64,000 nucleotides of DNA, taken from assembly GCA_903813345.2 (NCBI GenBank), contig CAIIXF020000008.1, positions 7,328,366 through 7,392,365 of the forward strand. Reading direction: 5' to 3'. A program made the position numbers and the translations under genes. The first letter of the stretch is position 1, and each line of letters starts with the position of its first letter. Source of the DNA: Owenia fusiformis. Lineage: Eukaryota > Annelida > Polychaeta > Sabellida > Oweniidae. Below, piece by piece: positions 46,601 through 64,000 of this stretch. Under the pieces are notes generated by a model. That model did not search any database, was not told the DNA's origin, and saw only the letters and a program-made list of their open reading frames with translations.

Positions 46601-49600
46601 CTTTTGACTATCTGGTTTCGAAACCTTAAACCATAAAAAATTATCTCTTAAAACTACCACATACACTGTACTTCATATTAAAAGAATTCCTGTTTTCATC
46701 TCCAGAACACAGATACAAAGCAAATGCTCCAGTACATGAGACAGATAGAGTTATGGTGTTTTACAGTCAAGCACGTGTTGATGGCCTGCTTGAGCGTCGT
46801 GAGAAAATGATAGATAAATCAACACAAGAGATGACAGAACAATTTGTTGATAGAACAGACTTTTTGTATTTCCGAAGTGTAACTTTTGGGAAGCGACCTA
46901 AAAAGTTTGGACCTGCTGATGGAAAGTCTAATCCTAAAAGGCCTATACATGTAAGAGCCGATCTATAAATTCTATAGAATTAATTTAGATGGAATTTGGT
47001 TTTATTAAAAATCCTACTCAATACCTACAAAATTCAAAAGGTTTCATGAAATAAATCCCAGATTTTCCAACTGACTGGCCCATTACAAAGAATATATACT
47101 TTTTTTCTTTATCTAAAGTATTCTTAATTATGTATCTCTTGTAGAAAATGGTAGAAAAGTTCAAACGCAATGAAGCCCTCCCAGCCAATGAAGACATGGC
47201 AGAAGTTGTGTACAACATACAGGAAGAGAAGATCACAGTGACATACCATACAGAGAACTCTAAAATATCAGCCTCAACTCGTGAGTTTATAAAGCCACCA
47301 AATTCTGATGAGAAAGGAGCAACTTTGATCATGAGTCCAGAGATGCACACCACTTTTCAGGTAATCCTTTAATGCGACAGTTTCACCCATTGTAGTGATC
47401 GCACCACCATTTAAACAAAAATTCATTGGCGCTGCACATAGGTGACATTCTTCTTGAATAGCCCTGCACTCAATGATAACATTTGCACTAACTTGAAAAT
47501 GAAAATTAGGACATCACATTTTTCATCCGTATAGTTAAAATGTTCAAACTCAACTACAAATGAGATCATTGAGGTCTTACCAGCATCAAGACTATCTTCT
47601 TTAATAGTCAGAGACTTATGGTTAGTCAATGGGGGTCTTCTTTGTAAACTGTCATCTCCTTCCTTTAGAAGTATTGAGATCCCCTTTCCCACATACTGCT
47701 GCCTTGCTCTGATGTCAGGCGTGTAACTAAACCAGCTGAATCCAAATATTGACAAGCCAAAAACATAAGGCCAAAGACCATGTCATACTTCTTTTTGACA
47801 CCAATCTCAAAAAATTTGACAAGACTTTACCTTGCGTGCCTCATGGCTAACTACACCTTGATACAGGTTAAAATGAAAGTGATCTGATTGCAGGTAGAAC
47901 CACAAAGCAAGCAGAAGAAGCAGGTAGAAGTTTATGAACAGATGGTTGAACTAATTGCCAGTGAGGATGCATCTGATCAGAAAGCTCGTGAATCTGAGGA
48001 TGAGGTATTGCAAAAAACTTATTAAAGTATCACAGCGAATAAAAAGTAACTTTCAAAAAACAAAACCGTATAACATTTAGATTTGTAATATTTTTTATCC
48101 ATAGGCCTACCTGTTAACATTTGGAGAAAAATCTCTAAATGAATATCATTTTTGATGATATTCGGAAGAGATATTGTGGTAGAACATTTACCAATGATCT
48201 GGGTGAATTCTACCCACATCTCAACACAAACATAATATATTGAGAAAGAATCATACATTAAATGCCCAGAAACAGTGTAGATACTTCTTTCATTCATTTG
48301 GACCAAAATAGTATGTTTTAAAAATTGTCTTAAGCACAATGATGTGCAGTTATCAATTACCAAATTATTGAAAATCTAAATTCCTTGTGTAAACCATGCT
48401 TTTCTTTTTACTTAATTTCCTGGAATAGCTTCTCAAATTTATTCTTTCAATCATTGGCTGCACTTTTTTGCAGGTTGAAGAGATCCTAAATGATCGCACC
48501 AAAGAGGAAGCAACATCTGAATTAGACATCTCTGTATATGACACTTCAAGGAATGAAAAAGCAAAGAAACACAGGAAAGAACTTGTAAGTTTTTTTACTA
48601 GTGCCAGTTTAAAGGTTCATCAAAAAAGGAACAAACATTTAAAAAGCTACTTCAACTTCATGGTCAAAATAGCTTTGATCCTCGATTTGTGGTTGTGGTC
48701 ACAATGAATATTTCTTCCTTTGCTTTCATTAAAAAAAACTATTATAATTGTACAAGTGTCATGAATAAGTTGAAATATGTTTGGCCTTTTATCTTTTTAA
48801 GTTATGATATTTATAATGCATGAAGCATGAAGCAACAACGAGTTGACTGAATTATATGATTAATTGTTTTCAGCAATATTTGTTAAACTAATGTATTCAC
48901 TCATCATAAAAGTGTGTTTTATAATTACAATGTCAATTTGTAATTAAACTAAATATTGGAAATTTGATACAAAATGTATACTATATTATTGGAGGTTGGT
49001 TTCCCTTATGACTTTGTGCCCTTGCATGTTTCTTTACTTGTATTTTACTCTTAGATATTTCGCTTTTCAGTGCACTTATGTCATCATGTTTAAGATTAAA
49101 ATGTGTGAGATAATAAGACAAATAATCATGGCATTAAGAAATGTCAACAGATTATTGATAATGGCTTTGTAATCTTATTTTCCTTTCCGGTTGACTTAAC
49201 AATGTCTTATTATTGATTGATAAAACACATAGCACTTTGTTGGTCCCTCAGTTTTGTTTTGTCATTGCAATACAGGTTTCAAAGAACCTTGGTTCCAATG
49301 GTGTTGGGATAATAGAGGATTTACTAACCCTTTCATATTTATTTCATCGCATTGTAGTCTTGCTTCAAGACCCTGGACTATCTCATCTAACAGCTTTTGT
49401 TCACAAGGGCACGTAGCTAGACTAGTCACATTGCCTTTTCATACGATTTAGAGTCCCCCCCTATCCTTTTTCTACATTTTTTCTTATTCCTATTTAGGAA
49501 CGTTTAGCTGAGGAAGAGAAAATGCGAAGGCAAGAAATGGAACTTGATTATCTGGCTCCCTTTTTGGCTCAGATTGGGGACCCAGAACAGATTAGTCGTC

Positions 49601-50716
49601 AACAAGCTTATAAACTGAAAGAGGATTGCCTTGCTGATCTTAAACAAAGACTTATTGACAAGGCAAACCTTATACAGGCTAGGTTTGAGAAGGTATGAAT
49701 ATAGCATTCTTATAGTAGCAACTTGAACTATATATTTAGTACAGTCAAGATTTATTTTCAGTCAACATAACTCTAAATATCACTTTGTGCTCTCTGTGCT
49801 CTCTGTTTTGAGTGAGGACCCATGTACATTATTTTGATCCTTCCAATACAGATTGGATGCAATTTCTAATTTTTCAAGTCCAATTATTAATCTTTCTATC
49901 ATGACCCATAATACAGTGTTAAGACCCATAATACATTGTTTCAACCCATAATGCATTTTCTCAACCCATAATGCACTGTTCTATCCACAGGAGACCCAGG
50001 AGCTCCAGAAGAAGCAGCAATGGTACCAGCAGAACCAGGTCTCCATGCAGAAAGATGATGAGGCAGAATATCTAGCATATTGTGGAGAAGCCATGTTCAG
50101 AATACACATCTTAGAGCTAAGACTCAATAGGTAATAAACCATGTTATTTGTATATATTTTGTACATTTTACAGTGTACTTGCCTTGACTATAAAGTACAT
50201 GAAGTGGAAAAAAATTTAAGTCACAAATTAATTTTGGAACACAGGCAGCTCATTAGCAACATACACTCTGTTGAATGTAAATAATTCTTGGGATTGAAAT
50301 AAAGCAAAAATGCTTACTTATTTCTAGTATTCTGAATTAAAAGAAATAGACCTTTTTTCAATTGGGCCATTATTTATAATCTGAACCCATTTGGAATTTG
50401 TATTTTATGATTAGTAAACTTTTTCTGGCTAAATGGCCATTATACGTATTACTTTTATATTGAATAAATCAAGTAATAGTTTATTATTATGTCACCTCCG
50501 AAAAGTGAATGTTGCCAGTCAGTGTCAGTTTCTGTAACAATGGTTACACATTTGTAACCATTTGCAGATGGTGATATTTTTCTGGTTAATTAATGTGTCG
50601 TTTTTTTATGATATTATTTCTATTTTATTTTCAGGCATAAAGAAATGGCTCCACACAAGTATATGGCACTGGAATCTAAAATTAGAACCGATCCAAGACT
50701 TTCTGAATATTTCTAA
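40665..50716 (+). CDS. DRC7: DRC7 (dynein regulatory complex subunit 7; CCDC135/lobo)
   Basis: DRC7 is a subunit of the nexin-dynein regulatory complex on axonemal doublets and is needed for motility of cilia and sperm. Seventeen coding exons: 40665-40834, 41623-41794, 42382-42507, 42610-42804, 43091-43249, 43412-43630, 44024-44140, 44582-44654, 45073-45201, 46259-46387, 46706-46950, 47145-47360, 47894-48004, 48474-48584, 49498-49692, 49991-50130, 50635-50716. All phases agree, giving 862 residues (human about 874). An acidic N-terminus (residues 1-45) is followed by a transglutaminase/peptidase-like region containing GNCFEYSTLLCS (C174) and HSWVLVLANKREVP (H290), the family-typical KYAVRPPKDLRSKYE, and C-terminal coiled coils (exons 13-16). 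The protein ends RLSEYF. The exon 4 donor is the weak GTTGGT; the stronger GTAACT 4 bp downstream would shift the frame to an early stop. An AATAAA overlaps the stop codon and another lies at 50937. Confidence 0.95.
40856..41142. repeat. Foldback element between direct repeats in DRC7 intron 1
   Basis: An inverted pair (GACAGGGAGGCA...AATTGTCGGACA at 40971-41010 and its inverse at 41027-41057) lies between two copies of about 43 bp (40856-40898, 41100-41142). A related inverted pair is at 21390-21480. Confidence 0.65.
49904..49983. repeat. 20-bp tandem repeat (4 units) before a DRC7 acceptor
   Basis: Four units of ACCCATAATACATTGTTTCA type end 7 bp before the exon at 49991; the last unit overlaps the pyrimidine tract. 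Confidence 0.85.
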
Positions 50717-52240
50717 TAAAAAAAATAATAAAGGTTATATTAAAAAATATGTATATTTTACTAAACTATATCAGTCACCGAGGCTAGTTATAGCAGGAGA
50801 CATAATGTAGAACTTATTTAATGAGATCAGACACTGTATATTTGTTGAATATACACTAAGACTGGTTATTGAGAGATAGCATGTGGTGAAATTGGTGGAT
50901 TTTTCATTGTCGCAGAACCATGTATGACAGCAAGCAAATAAATATTTCCACCCAGACTATTTTATATTTATATGGTAAACTTATTATTGACAGCTCAAAG
51001 ACCTTTACACTGGATTGAATATTTGATTCATTCTGGCGTGACAATATAGGACGCCAGGCAGAATAAATAGGTCTAACAAGGTCATCAAGCCCTTTAGATT
51101 CTGTAGTGACATGAATGATGTACTTCCTGCCATGTATTTATCATTGAAGAAATAGAATTCATTAATCACTTAAAATCGCCTTATCCTTACAGCTGAATTG
51201 TTGCGTGCGTCCCAATTCATATTCATGGAGTGCTAGATTTCTACTGTTTCGATTGCATTAAAAGTTATCTGGTACTTATCTCATTTAAATTCATGAGGAT
51301 TTCTTTATTTTGCTTTTTTCCGTATTTCAAGAGCCAATGAGATGTGAAGGTTTAATCTTTCTTATGTTTGCATTGGAAATAGTGATCAACTGTACTATAA
51401 ATGATAAATGACTACGTTCACATATTTATGCAAATAAATGGAAATAGGATGTTGGTATGAATCAGAACAAGATGATAAACTTACTGTGGCCACATGAAAC
51501 AAGATTGAGTTGTACTTAATTAATCATTCAATTTAAGCTGGGGAATAATCAAATGTCTATAGGTACAAGTATTTCATTTCATTTCTAACTCCATAATATT
51601 ACTAAATAAAGTCAATCAGCATTTATAAAAAATAAATCATTCTGAAATTGTATGTGTTTTATCCTACACACGTGTGACGTAAAACCAATGTCTTTGCATA
51701 CCAACACATTCAAACATATGTTACAACAAGACAAATAATTGTGCTAGTAACCCAGCGCTTACACAATTAGAATTCACAGATTCTTAGAAAATTGTTATGC
51801 AACATGCTCTAGATCAGTACATCCATTTGTAACAGTACAAGGTGAATTACATAACCATATTACACTATACTACGTGTAAATGTTACAACACATGATACAT
51901 TTCCAAGTGACCTTATCATTATTATATAATATTCATAATCAGGCCAACAAGCATGTAATTAAATATTTCTTCAGGGATCGTGTCAAGTTTTCAACAGATG
52001 CATTATCAAGTTTATTCCATTTCGACATTATACCCATTCTCCTCATTGAGAAAAATTGAAACTTATTTTGATTTTCTAGCTATAATTTAGCTAAATGTGA
52101 AACAGAAAATCAATATTTTTGATTGAAACATGATTTTTGATTGAAGACTTTTTATCCCCAGCCATACTAAAGATTGTGCTTTTGGTTAAGGTCAACATGG
52201 ATGTCTTAATTAAACCAATAACTTGATCACATGATGAATT
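50717..52240. other. Intergenic sequence downstream of DRC7
   Basis: Holds the DRC7 3' UTR (AATAAA at 50937-50942). Beyond that I see no gene. Confidence 0.5.
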
Positions 52241-52430
52241 TTGATATCAAGACATTGTGTTACTTTATATAATGTATTACAGTATAAGTCCTAAGTTCAT
52301 CAGTAATTAGGTCTCATGTGATATTTAAGATTCGATATCAAGACATTGTGTTATATTATATAATGTATTACGGTATAAGTCATAAGTTCATCAGTAATTA
52401 GGTCTCATGTGACATTTAAGATTCATGTTC
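52241..52430. repeat. About 90-bp tandem duplication
   Basis: Two near-identical copies of GATATCAAGACATTGTGTTA through GTCTCATGTGA lie head to tail. No coding potential. Confidence 0.8.
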
Positions 52431-52532
52431 TTGTGTTAATTATCACTATATCTGAGATATTTATGAAGCATGTTTTGACATGTAACCAGTGAGACTTGGG
52501 GTGACTGCCGGGACAATGTAATACTGGTAAAA

Positions 52533-52812
52533 GAGAAATTTCGCAACTCACTAATGCATGTTATAGCATGTTTATTTTTCCTGTGTAACTTACATGTATG
52601 AAGCGTTTTATTACGTCATCATTTATTGTGCAGCTCTATACGTCCATAAGTGTGATATTCTAGCTTATAGATTGTTGTCTATATGCGAGAGTATCACACT
52701 TATGAACGTATAGAGCTACGCAATAAATGATGACATAGTCAAATGCTTCATAATTTGTTCTTTAAACAGGAAAAATAAACATGCTTTAAGTGAGTTGCAA
52801 AATCTCTCTAAC
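52533..52812. mobile_element. Large foldback element, about 280 bp
   Basis: The two halves are near-perfect inverses along about 115 bp (AGAGAAATTTCGCAACTCAC at the left; ATGACGTATAGAGCTG-type centre arms). It lies between DRC7 and ALK. It is a MITE or solo hairpin with no ORF. Confidence 0.8.
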
Positions 52813-53477
52813 AAAAGATGGCACTTTGGCAGTGTGTTATGGAGGAGAGGATTACATTGTTGTCCAATTTTCTGCCGATGGGCATGCTTCCCTTCAATTG
52901 CAATTTGTGTTCAATTCTGACAGTCAGAATGTTCTGTTGATTTTCTAGATATATCAGCAATACTGTTAGTGGCCATAAGTTGGTCTCAAGATATATCTGA
53001 GGAATGCAAGATGTTTAAATCAATTATAATGGGATACCACTAATTGTCTGGAAAAGAAACGTCAGAGACACTGCATCTTCAATTTAATCATTAACCATGA
53101 TCAATTTCCTGTTTTAATTATGTTTTATAGGCCTAATTGTTTAACATGGACCAATAAACTGATAAAAGAAAGGTTGCTCCATCCATACCTGCACTCAGTA
53201 TACATGTAGCAGTTCCCCATTGTACATGTCATTAATATGCATGCTACGTTAAGATAATGGGATGAAACCCTGGGATAAAAAGCTCATCAATGGTCTCAAT
53301 GCATATGGGCTTTATCTCTCAGGTGACATACCCTCATGCTAAAAGCCATATGTCACTCCTTTCTGTAAATATCTCTAAATAGACTATACTGTCAGAGATT
53401 TACATATCAATTATCTATAAAATAGTTCCGTTACTAATGTTAATATGGCATCATTTAATTAGGTGAATTTTCCAAAA

Positions 53478-53664
53478 CAGTAAAATCTGTCTCATCCGAA
53501 TGCCTCTGGTACTGGACAAAAGTGTTCAAAGTTGCAGGTGTTCACATTTCATGGTTTTATAAACTTGTGAGTCAATGAAAGATAACAAATTTGGGATGGG
53601 GAAAAAGTGTTCATATAGAGAGGTGTTTGGATTAGAGAGGTGTTCAGATATACAGGTTTCACTG
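53478..53664. mobile_element. Tc/pogo-like MITE with GTGTTC modules
   Basis: It begins CAGTAAAATCTGTCTCATCC and ends ATACAGGTTTCACTG. It shares its whole interior with the copy at 57081. Confidence 0.75.
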
Positions 53665-54551
53665 TATGTGAAATTGGAATTGCTATTTTGTTTGCAGACT
53701 CAGGCTAAATCCAATTTCATGATTGATTTCTGTACATTGCATGATCTTCTCTCATTTCCAACCTCTGGCACGATTTCTCTCAATCTTTTAGTGTAAATCG
53801 TATGAAAAGAACAAATTTCAGGGGGTTTATCTTAAATTTTGGGAAATATTTGGGAAATTGGGAAAGTTTTAAAATCACCAATATAAAGGAGGCACCAAAT
53901 AACCCCAGTTAGTTAGTTACCATGGTTACTGTAATCACTCACGCTGTTACAATCCAGGATTTGAAAGGACCATGGGCTCTAATTGAAAGCCCATGAAAGG
54001 ACCAAGAATGGTATATGGCATCATACTCCAAGTTCGGGCTTCATTCTATCGAAGCTATGATGTTGAAAGAATTTAAATACCCTTGGACCAAAGATGGTAT
54101 GGCATATACTTTTCAACAGACATATCTTCTACCACAATTGTATTTTAAATGTTGTATTTGTGGTAAGGTCCCAAGGATGATTAAATTATCTATGAAACTC
54201 TCTGAAAAACCATGGATTAAAACAAGGGCCACCCCAACATTTTTCAAAATGTTAAAGTTATTTCTCAAATAAGTAGATAAATAGATTACACAACACAATG
54301 TCTGTCAATTCTTCCAAGTTACATATGCATTGAGAATCTAATTTGAAGGATATCAAATTTTGGTGACCAAACTTAGGCTTAAAATAATGGATAGCATGCA
54401 TGAGTTTTCCCTATGAGAAAAAACATATGTTATGTTATCACCTTTTCACCTGATTCTAATGCCATTACCCCTTTCAGAAGTGAGTGGCACAATATGTTAT
54501 AATTTTTTTGGTGTGGTAAAAATGAGGAAAGGAGGAAAATAAGTCTTGATA

Positions 54552-54646
54552 CAGGCCCGTAGCCAGGATTTGCCAAGGGGGGGGGGTCAGTTTTCAAAAA
54601 ATCACTTGAGAAGTGCTCAAAAGAATAAGTGAAAAACTGCATAAAA
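54552..54646. mobile_element. CAGGCCC-family fragment between 13-bp direct repeats
   Basis: It begins CAGGCCCGTAGCCAGGATTT at 54552. The right end of the family is not present; instead the stretch lies between two copies of ATAAGTCTTGATA (54539-54551, 54647-54659). Confidence 0.55.
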
Positions 54647-54699
54647 ATAAGTCTTGATATTTGGAAAAATGTGTCGAGATGGGGTCTTAAAAAATGATT

Positions 54700-57080
54700 T
54701 TCCAGAGTTGGATTGATATTTTTTGATATCCTGATAACTCAACTTCAAAGGAAACATATCATTTTAATGAAATATGTCATATTTATTTTCTGAATATAAT
54801 CTTGGTCAAAGATATGACTGTCTTCAATTATTTGCCATTCCATACCTGCATGGTATTGTTCTCTTGTCTCGTATCCTAGACTTTTAATTAGTGCTGATAC
54901 ACTCATTCAAAGTCTGGAAACAAGACATATATTGTTTAAATCATTCTACAATTCATGGAGTTCTAGGCTTAAATCTTCTAATATATCAATTAACTGAAGT
55001 GCAATTAAAACATGTGATTGTCACAGATATGTACATCTAGGTCAGATAGCTTGAGATTTAATAGCCTTGCCCAGGTCGTTCTCTTTTACTATCTTGATTC
55101 AAGATCAGATAAGTAAAAAAATACCGACTTGGGCAAGGCTAGAGATTTAAGAAAGGACAAATAATAAATATCATTTTACTTTTTTTTTAGAAAATTTATT
55201 TAATAATTTAGCTTTATACATTGTAAGCTTACACTGTACATTATTTACAAATGAAATTCTTGAACACACTGAAAATTGAATATTTGTATATTATAACAAA
55301 TAACATCACAAATTCAGTATATTTTTCAGGCTTTTTCCTCAAGTAGAGTCAAACTTTACAAGGTGATATATGAGTTAGTGATCTCTCATGTTTGACTTGT
55401 CTGATTACAATATACAATTATACATATACATGTATGAGACTGGCAATCACACTCACTTCTATGCATGTCTCTGCTCCTGTTCTCTCAATTTTTCACTGAT
55501 GGGGGAAGTTTTATTTAATTTATAAATTGATTCAAGTCAAGACCCAGTACTCATACAGTATATTACTAATATCACAGAGAGAGTACTAACATCAAATAAT
55601 ACCCATAGAGAATATTACTCCTATATGATACAGTACAGTACTAAGATAAAATGATATTTATATAACATAGTTTTAATACCACATAGTATTGATATCCCAT
55701 AGTACTGAACTTATATCATATGAGGTCCTAGTATTATGACCTGGGCATTTTTAAATAAAACATTAATTTGGCACAAATTTACAATAAAACATAAATTTCA
55801 TGCAATGAGAATTACATGTATACAGAATTCAGAAACCTGCCAGAGGTTAAAGAGCCATAATCTGATCCAAACACATTTGTGTTAACTAGATATGAAGTGA
55901 ATTTTTTCTTGATCAGAATGAGCTTGTACAATAATTAATTAAAGTAATTTTAGTTGATTGAGGTAAACACCAATAGCATTTCTTAACATGAAACAACAAT
56001 AAAGGCACCATGTAAAGCTTCTGAACTTTGACATTTTTGAAAAAAAAAATAACAAAAAATTATTGGCCCGTGATTGTTAAATTCTAACTTATTACATATT
56101 TTGTGAAATTTCAAAAAATGTCAGTTATTCATCCATTTATTTCAGGTAACCCCATGTAGCTTGACCGTATATTTACTTAACATTTCAAACTAAGGCACAT
56201 TCCGTAAATCACATTCTTACATCATTATGATGTCACAATGAAGTTGCCATACAAACTTATTAATATTCCGTACTTCCTCCATGAAACTACCCTTCTCAAA
56301 GAGCAGCAATTAAGCATCATATTTTGAATATCTGAATAATATATTAATGAAGAATACAGGGTGGGCTAAATTTACTGCAACTCAATGAAATACCTAATTT
56401 ATATTCTCAAATAGCTTTTATGTCAATGAGTAAAATTGATGGAATAAAATGTGCAGTTTTTGGGCCTATCATGTTATTGTTTCAAAAATTAGAAACTGAA
56501 ATCATAAATTAAATGAGCATGTCATGGTTAAAGATACTACTTAGATAAATACATACACAGTAAACACACACGCATATAAATATCATTGGATTTTAGTATT
56601 TTACAACTCTTCAGTATTATCTTATAGCCGCAATATATACAAAATGTAATCTACCCTTTTAAAGTAGAGGACAAATATTTCTGAGGGATAACCAAGAACA
56701 CAAAATTAAAAAAAAATCATTTGAAAACAACAAAACTGATATAATGAAGGCACTTTGTAGTAGGAGTGAAAATCTACATTTTGAGGTACATGTACGTTAA
56801 TGAATGACTATTATAACACTGTGTTCTCTGTATCACATCATATTCATTTGGCATTCATTCTGTATAACATTATTTAACGTAAGTAATGAGTAACTTAAAT
56901 AGCACAAGAAACAGTTAATGTTAAAACAATCAAAATGGAAAAGAAGGTCCAATAAATAATGAGCCATACCAGGTCACAGCCAGAATTCCTCAGGGGAATG
57001 CTCTAACTTTACAAGGGGTTCTAATTTTTAAGGGGGTCTAATTTTTCAGGGAAGGATTTAAATTGTCAAATTTGCCTATA
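54700..57080. other. Intergenic sequence between DRC7 and ALK
   Basis: AT-rich, no gene recognised. A lone TACAGGGTGGGCTAAAT at 56358 looks like a single mariner-type end without a partner. Confidence 0.45.
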
Positions 57081-57300
57081 CAGTAATACCTGTCTAATCC
57101 GAACGCCTCTGGGACCAGCAAAAAAATGTTTTGATTAGCAGGTGTTCACATTTCATGGTTTTTTCAAAATGTAGGTCAATGAAAGGTAACAAATTTGAGA
57201 CCGAGAAAAGGTGTTCACATAAAAAAGTGTTCACATTGGGAGGTGTTCAGATTGAGAAATGTTCGGATTAGAGAGGTGTTTGTAAATACAGGTTTCACTG
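57081..57300. mobile_element. Tc/pogo-like MITE, TA duplication
   Basis: This 220-bp element has ends CAGTAATACCTGTCTAATCC and ATACAGGTTTCACTG, with TA at 57079-57080 and 57301-57302. Confidence 0.8.
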
Positions 57301-57630
57301 TATCTACTATGCATTGGCCCAAAATCTTTAAAAAAATCCCCCAAAAATTGAATCATAATTTTCCTGGGTATAGTAAGGGTGATAGGCCTCCTCCCCTAGC
57401 TACAGTGATGCACACATATACAAGATTTCAGTAAGTTTGAGGTCTGTTATGATTAAAATGCATTCTGTCATATATTCCATTTATTTGGAATGTTTGCATT
57501 ACATACAGTATGTGATCATTTCATTCCAAGGTGTTTTGGATTCTAAAACCTTGCAAGTAATCTAGATGTGTTTTCCAATAATGTGGATGCATTTTCCAAT
57601 AATTTGAATGTGTTTTCCAATACTAGTAAT

Positions 57631-57814
57631 CAGACCCGTAGCCATGGGGGTTTGAGAGGTTTGGGAGAACCCACCTGGCCAAAAACTCTTTCAAAATCAT
57701 ACATCTTTTCACGATTCTGAGCATTTCATGTGATTTTAGATCAAGACAAAGTGAACCACCCCCTGGTATTTTCTAAAAAGTGAACCCCCTTGGCAAAAGC
57801 TGGCTATGGGCCTG
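57631..57814. mobile_element. CAGGCCC-family MITE
   Basis: This 184-bp element has ends CAGACCCGTAGCCA and TGGCTATGGGCCTG. Flanks GTAAT and ATAAT match at four of five bases. The internal CTTTCAAAATCAT segment is shared with the copy at 2929. Confidence 0.8.
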
Positions 57815-58119
57815 ATAATTGGTACAAACATGTTGATTTCAGTCACTCATAGAGACCTGGTCCGTTTGACAGAGAAATCAACAATAATTGAACAGTATAT
57901 TATAAGATCCTGCCGAGATATTCTAAATCTAAATAGACCAGGTCCAAGTTTAAATAGTATGTCATCAAAATGAGATTCTTGAGTTAAATACTGCAAATGG
58001 AAATCTACAGATCTTTATTTCTAGTTCTAATTTAATAGTTATCGGATTATCGATCCAGTGTTTCCCAAGTGTTTTATTTATCTTTCACTCTGTCTAACAC
58101 ATCTACTCTTATTGTTTGG

Positions 58120-63507
<5,388 letters not shown>

Positions 63508-64000
63508 TCATCTGGAATGACTTTTAATTGTTTTTTAATACTGCATTATAGTATGATCACCTTTCATTGATTTATTCAATAATGTTTCATGACCAAATGA
63601 TAATGGTGATAACATTTGTTTAATGAGCTTCAAATCTTGTTCTTCCATAAAATTGTACGAACAAATGTACTTTTGAAATGATTAAAACAAGGATGTAGAC
63701 TAATGTGGCTGTCATTTACCTTGATACCAAGATATTTTCCCACTTATTACCACTTAATTGCAGTTTTCCAAGAATAATATGGGAGGTCTTGTTAAAATAG
63801 ATCCAGTATAAGGACAACTCTGCAACCATGGGATATTAACATTGCTTTGCTAAACGAAATGTTGTTATTGTAAAATATCGTGCGCTCCAGATATTGCAAT
63901 AAATTTAGTGACAAAAGTCGTGTTAACTGTCAATTGAATGTATAGTCATTTCCTGTGAGAATGGAATCCCGGAAATAAATTGGGAATCTGCAAATAGTTA

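Overview
The window is AT-rich, intron-rich animal DNA. DRC7 (a motile-cilium protein), an ALK-type receptor tyrosine kinase, GT-AG introns, many short DNA transposons and a CR1/L2/jockey-type LINE all point to an invertebrate metazoan. A marine deuterostome or lophotrochozoan is most likely, but I cannot name the species.

Layout. From 432 to 40240 on the minus strand lies most of a TTC27 orthologue; its last C-terminal exons are off the left edge. Two plus-strand genes sit inside its introns: an intronless, divergent class A GPCR (23337-24332) and a three-exon phytanoyl-CoA dioxygenase family gene (30329-31890). The intron at 11640-20410 also holds a 5'-truncated LINE split by a DNA transposon. 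The first introns (34049-40164) hold a Russian-doll nest of DNA transposons. About 0.4 kb of intergenic DNA (40241-40664) separates the divergent starts of TTC27 and DRC7, so it is a likely bidirectional promoter. DRC7 (40665-50716, plus strand) is complete, with 17 coding exons and 862 residues. A 7.4 kb intergenic stretch follows, and then the 3' half of an ALK orthologue on the minus strand (58120-63477, from helix alpha-C of the kinase to the stop codon).

The genes are unrelated in function: TTC27 is a TPR co-factor, DRC7 an axonemal nexin-dynein regulatory subunit, and ALK a receptor kinase. Their arrangement is still informative, because TTC27 and ALK are also on the same chromosome arm in human (2p22-p23).

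The most unusual signals are these. (1) A 26-bp minisatellite in an ALK intron carries repeated exact copies of the adjoining exon end plus 5' splice site, and a 30-bp minisatellite carrying 3'-splice-site-like cores sits against a TTC27 exon; two more short arrays abut splice sites. (2) A three-level transposon nest is resolved by 8-bp and 9-bp target duplications and a paralogous empty site; its innermost member has diverged but self-complementary hairpins at both ends. (3) The ALK C-terminal tail has no tyrosine in its last 286 residues. (4) A family of CAGGCCCGTAGCC-ended elements has 5-bp target duplications, including one that split the LINE endonuclease exactly.
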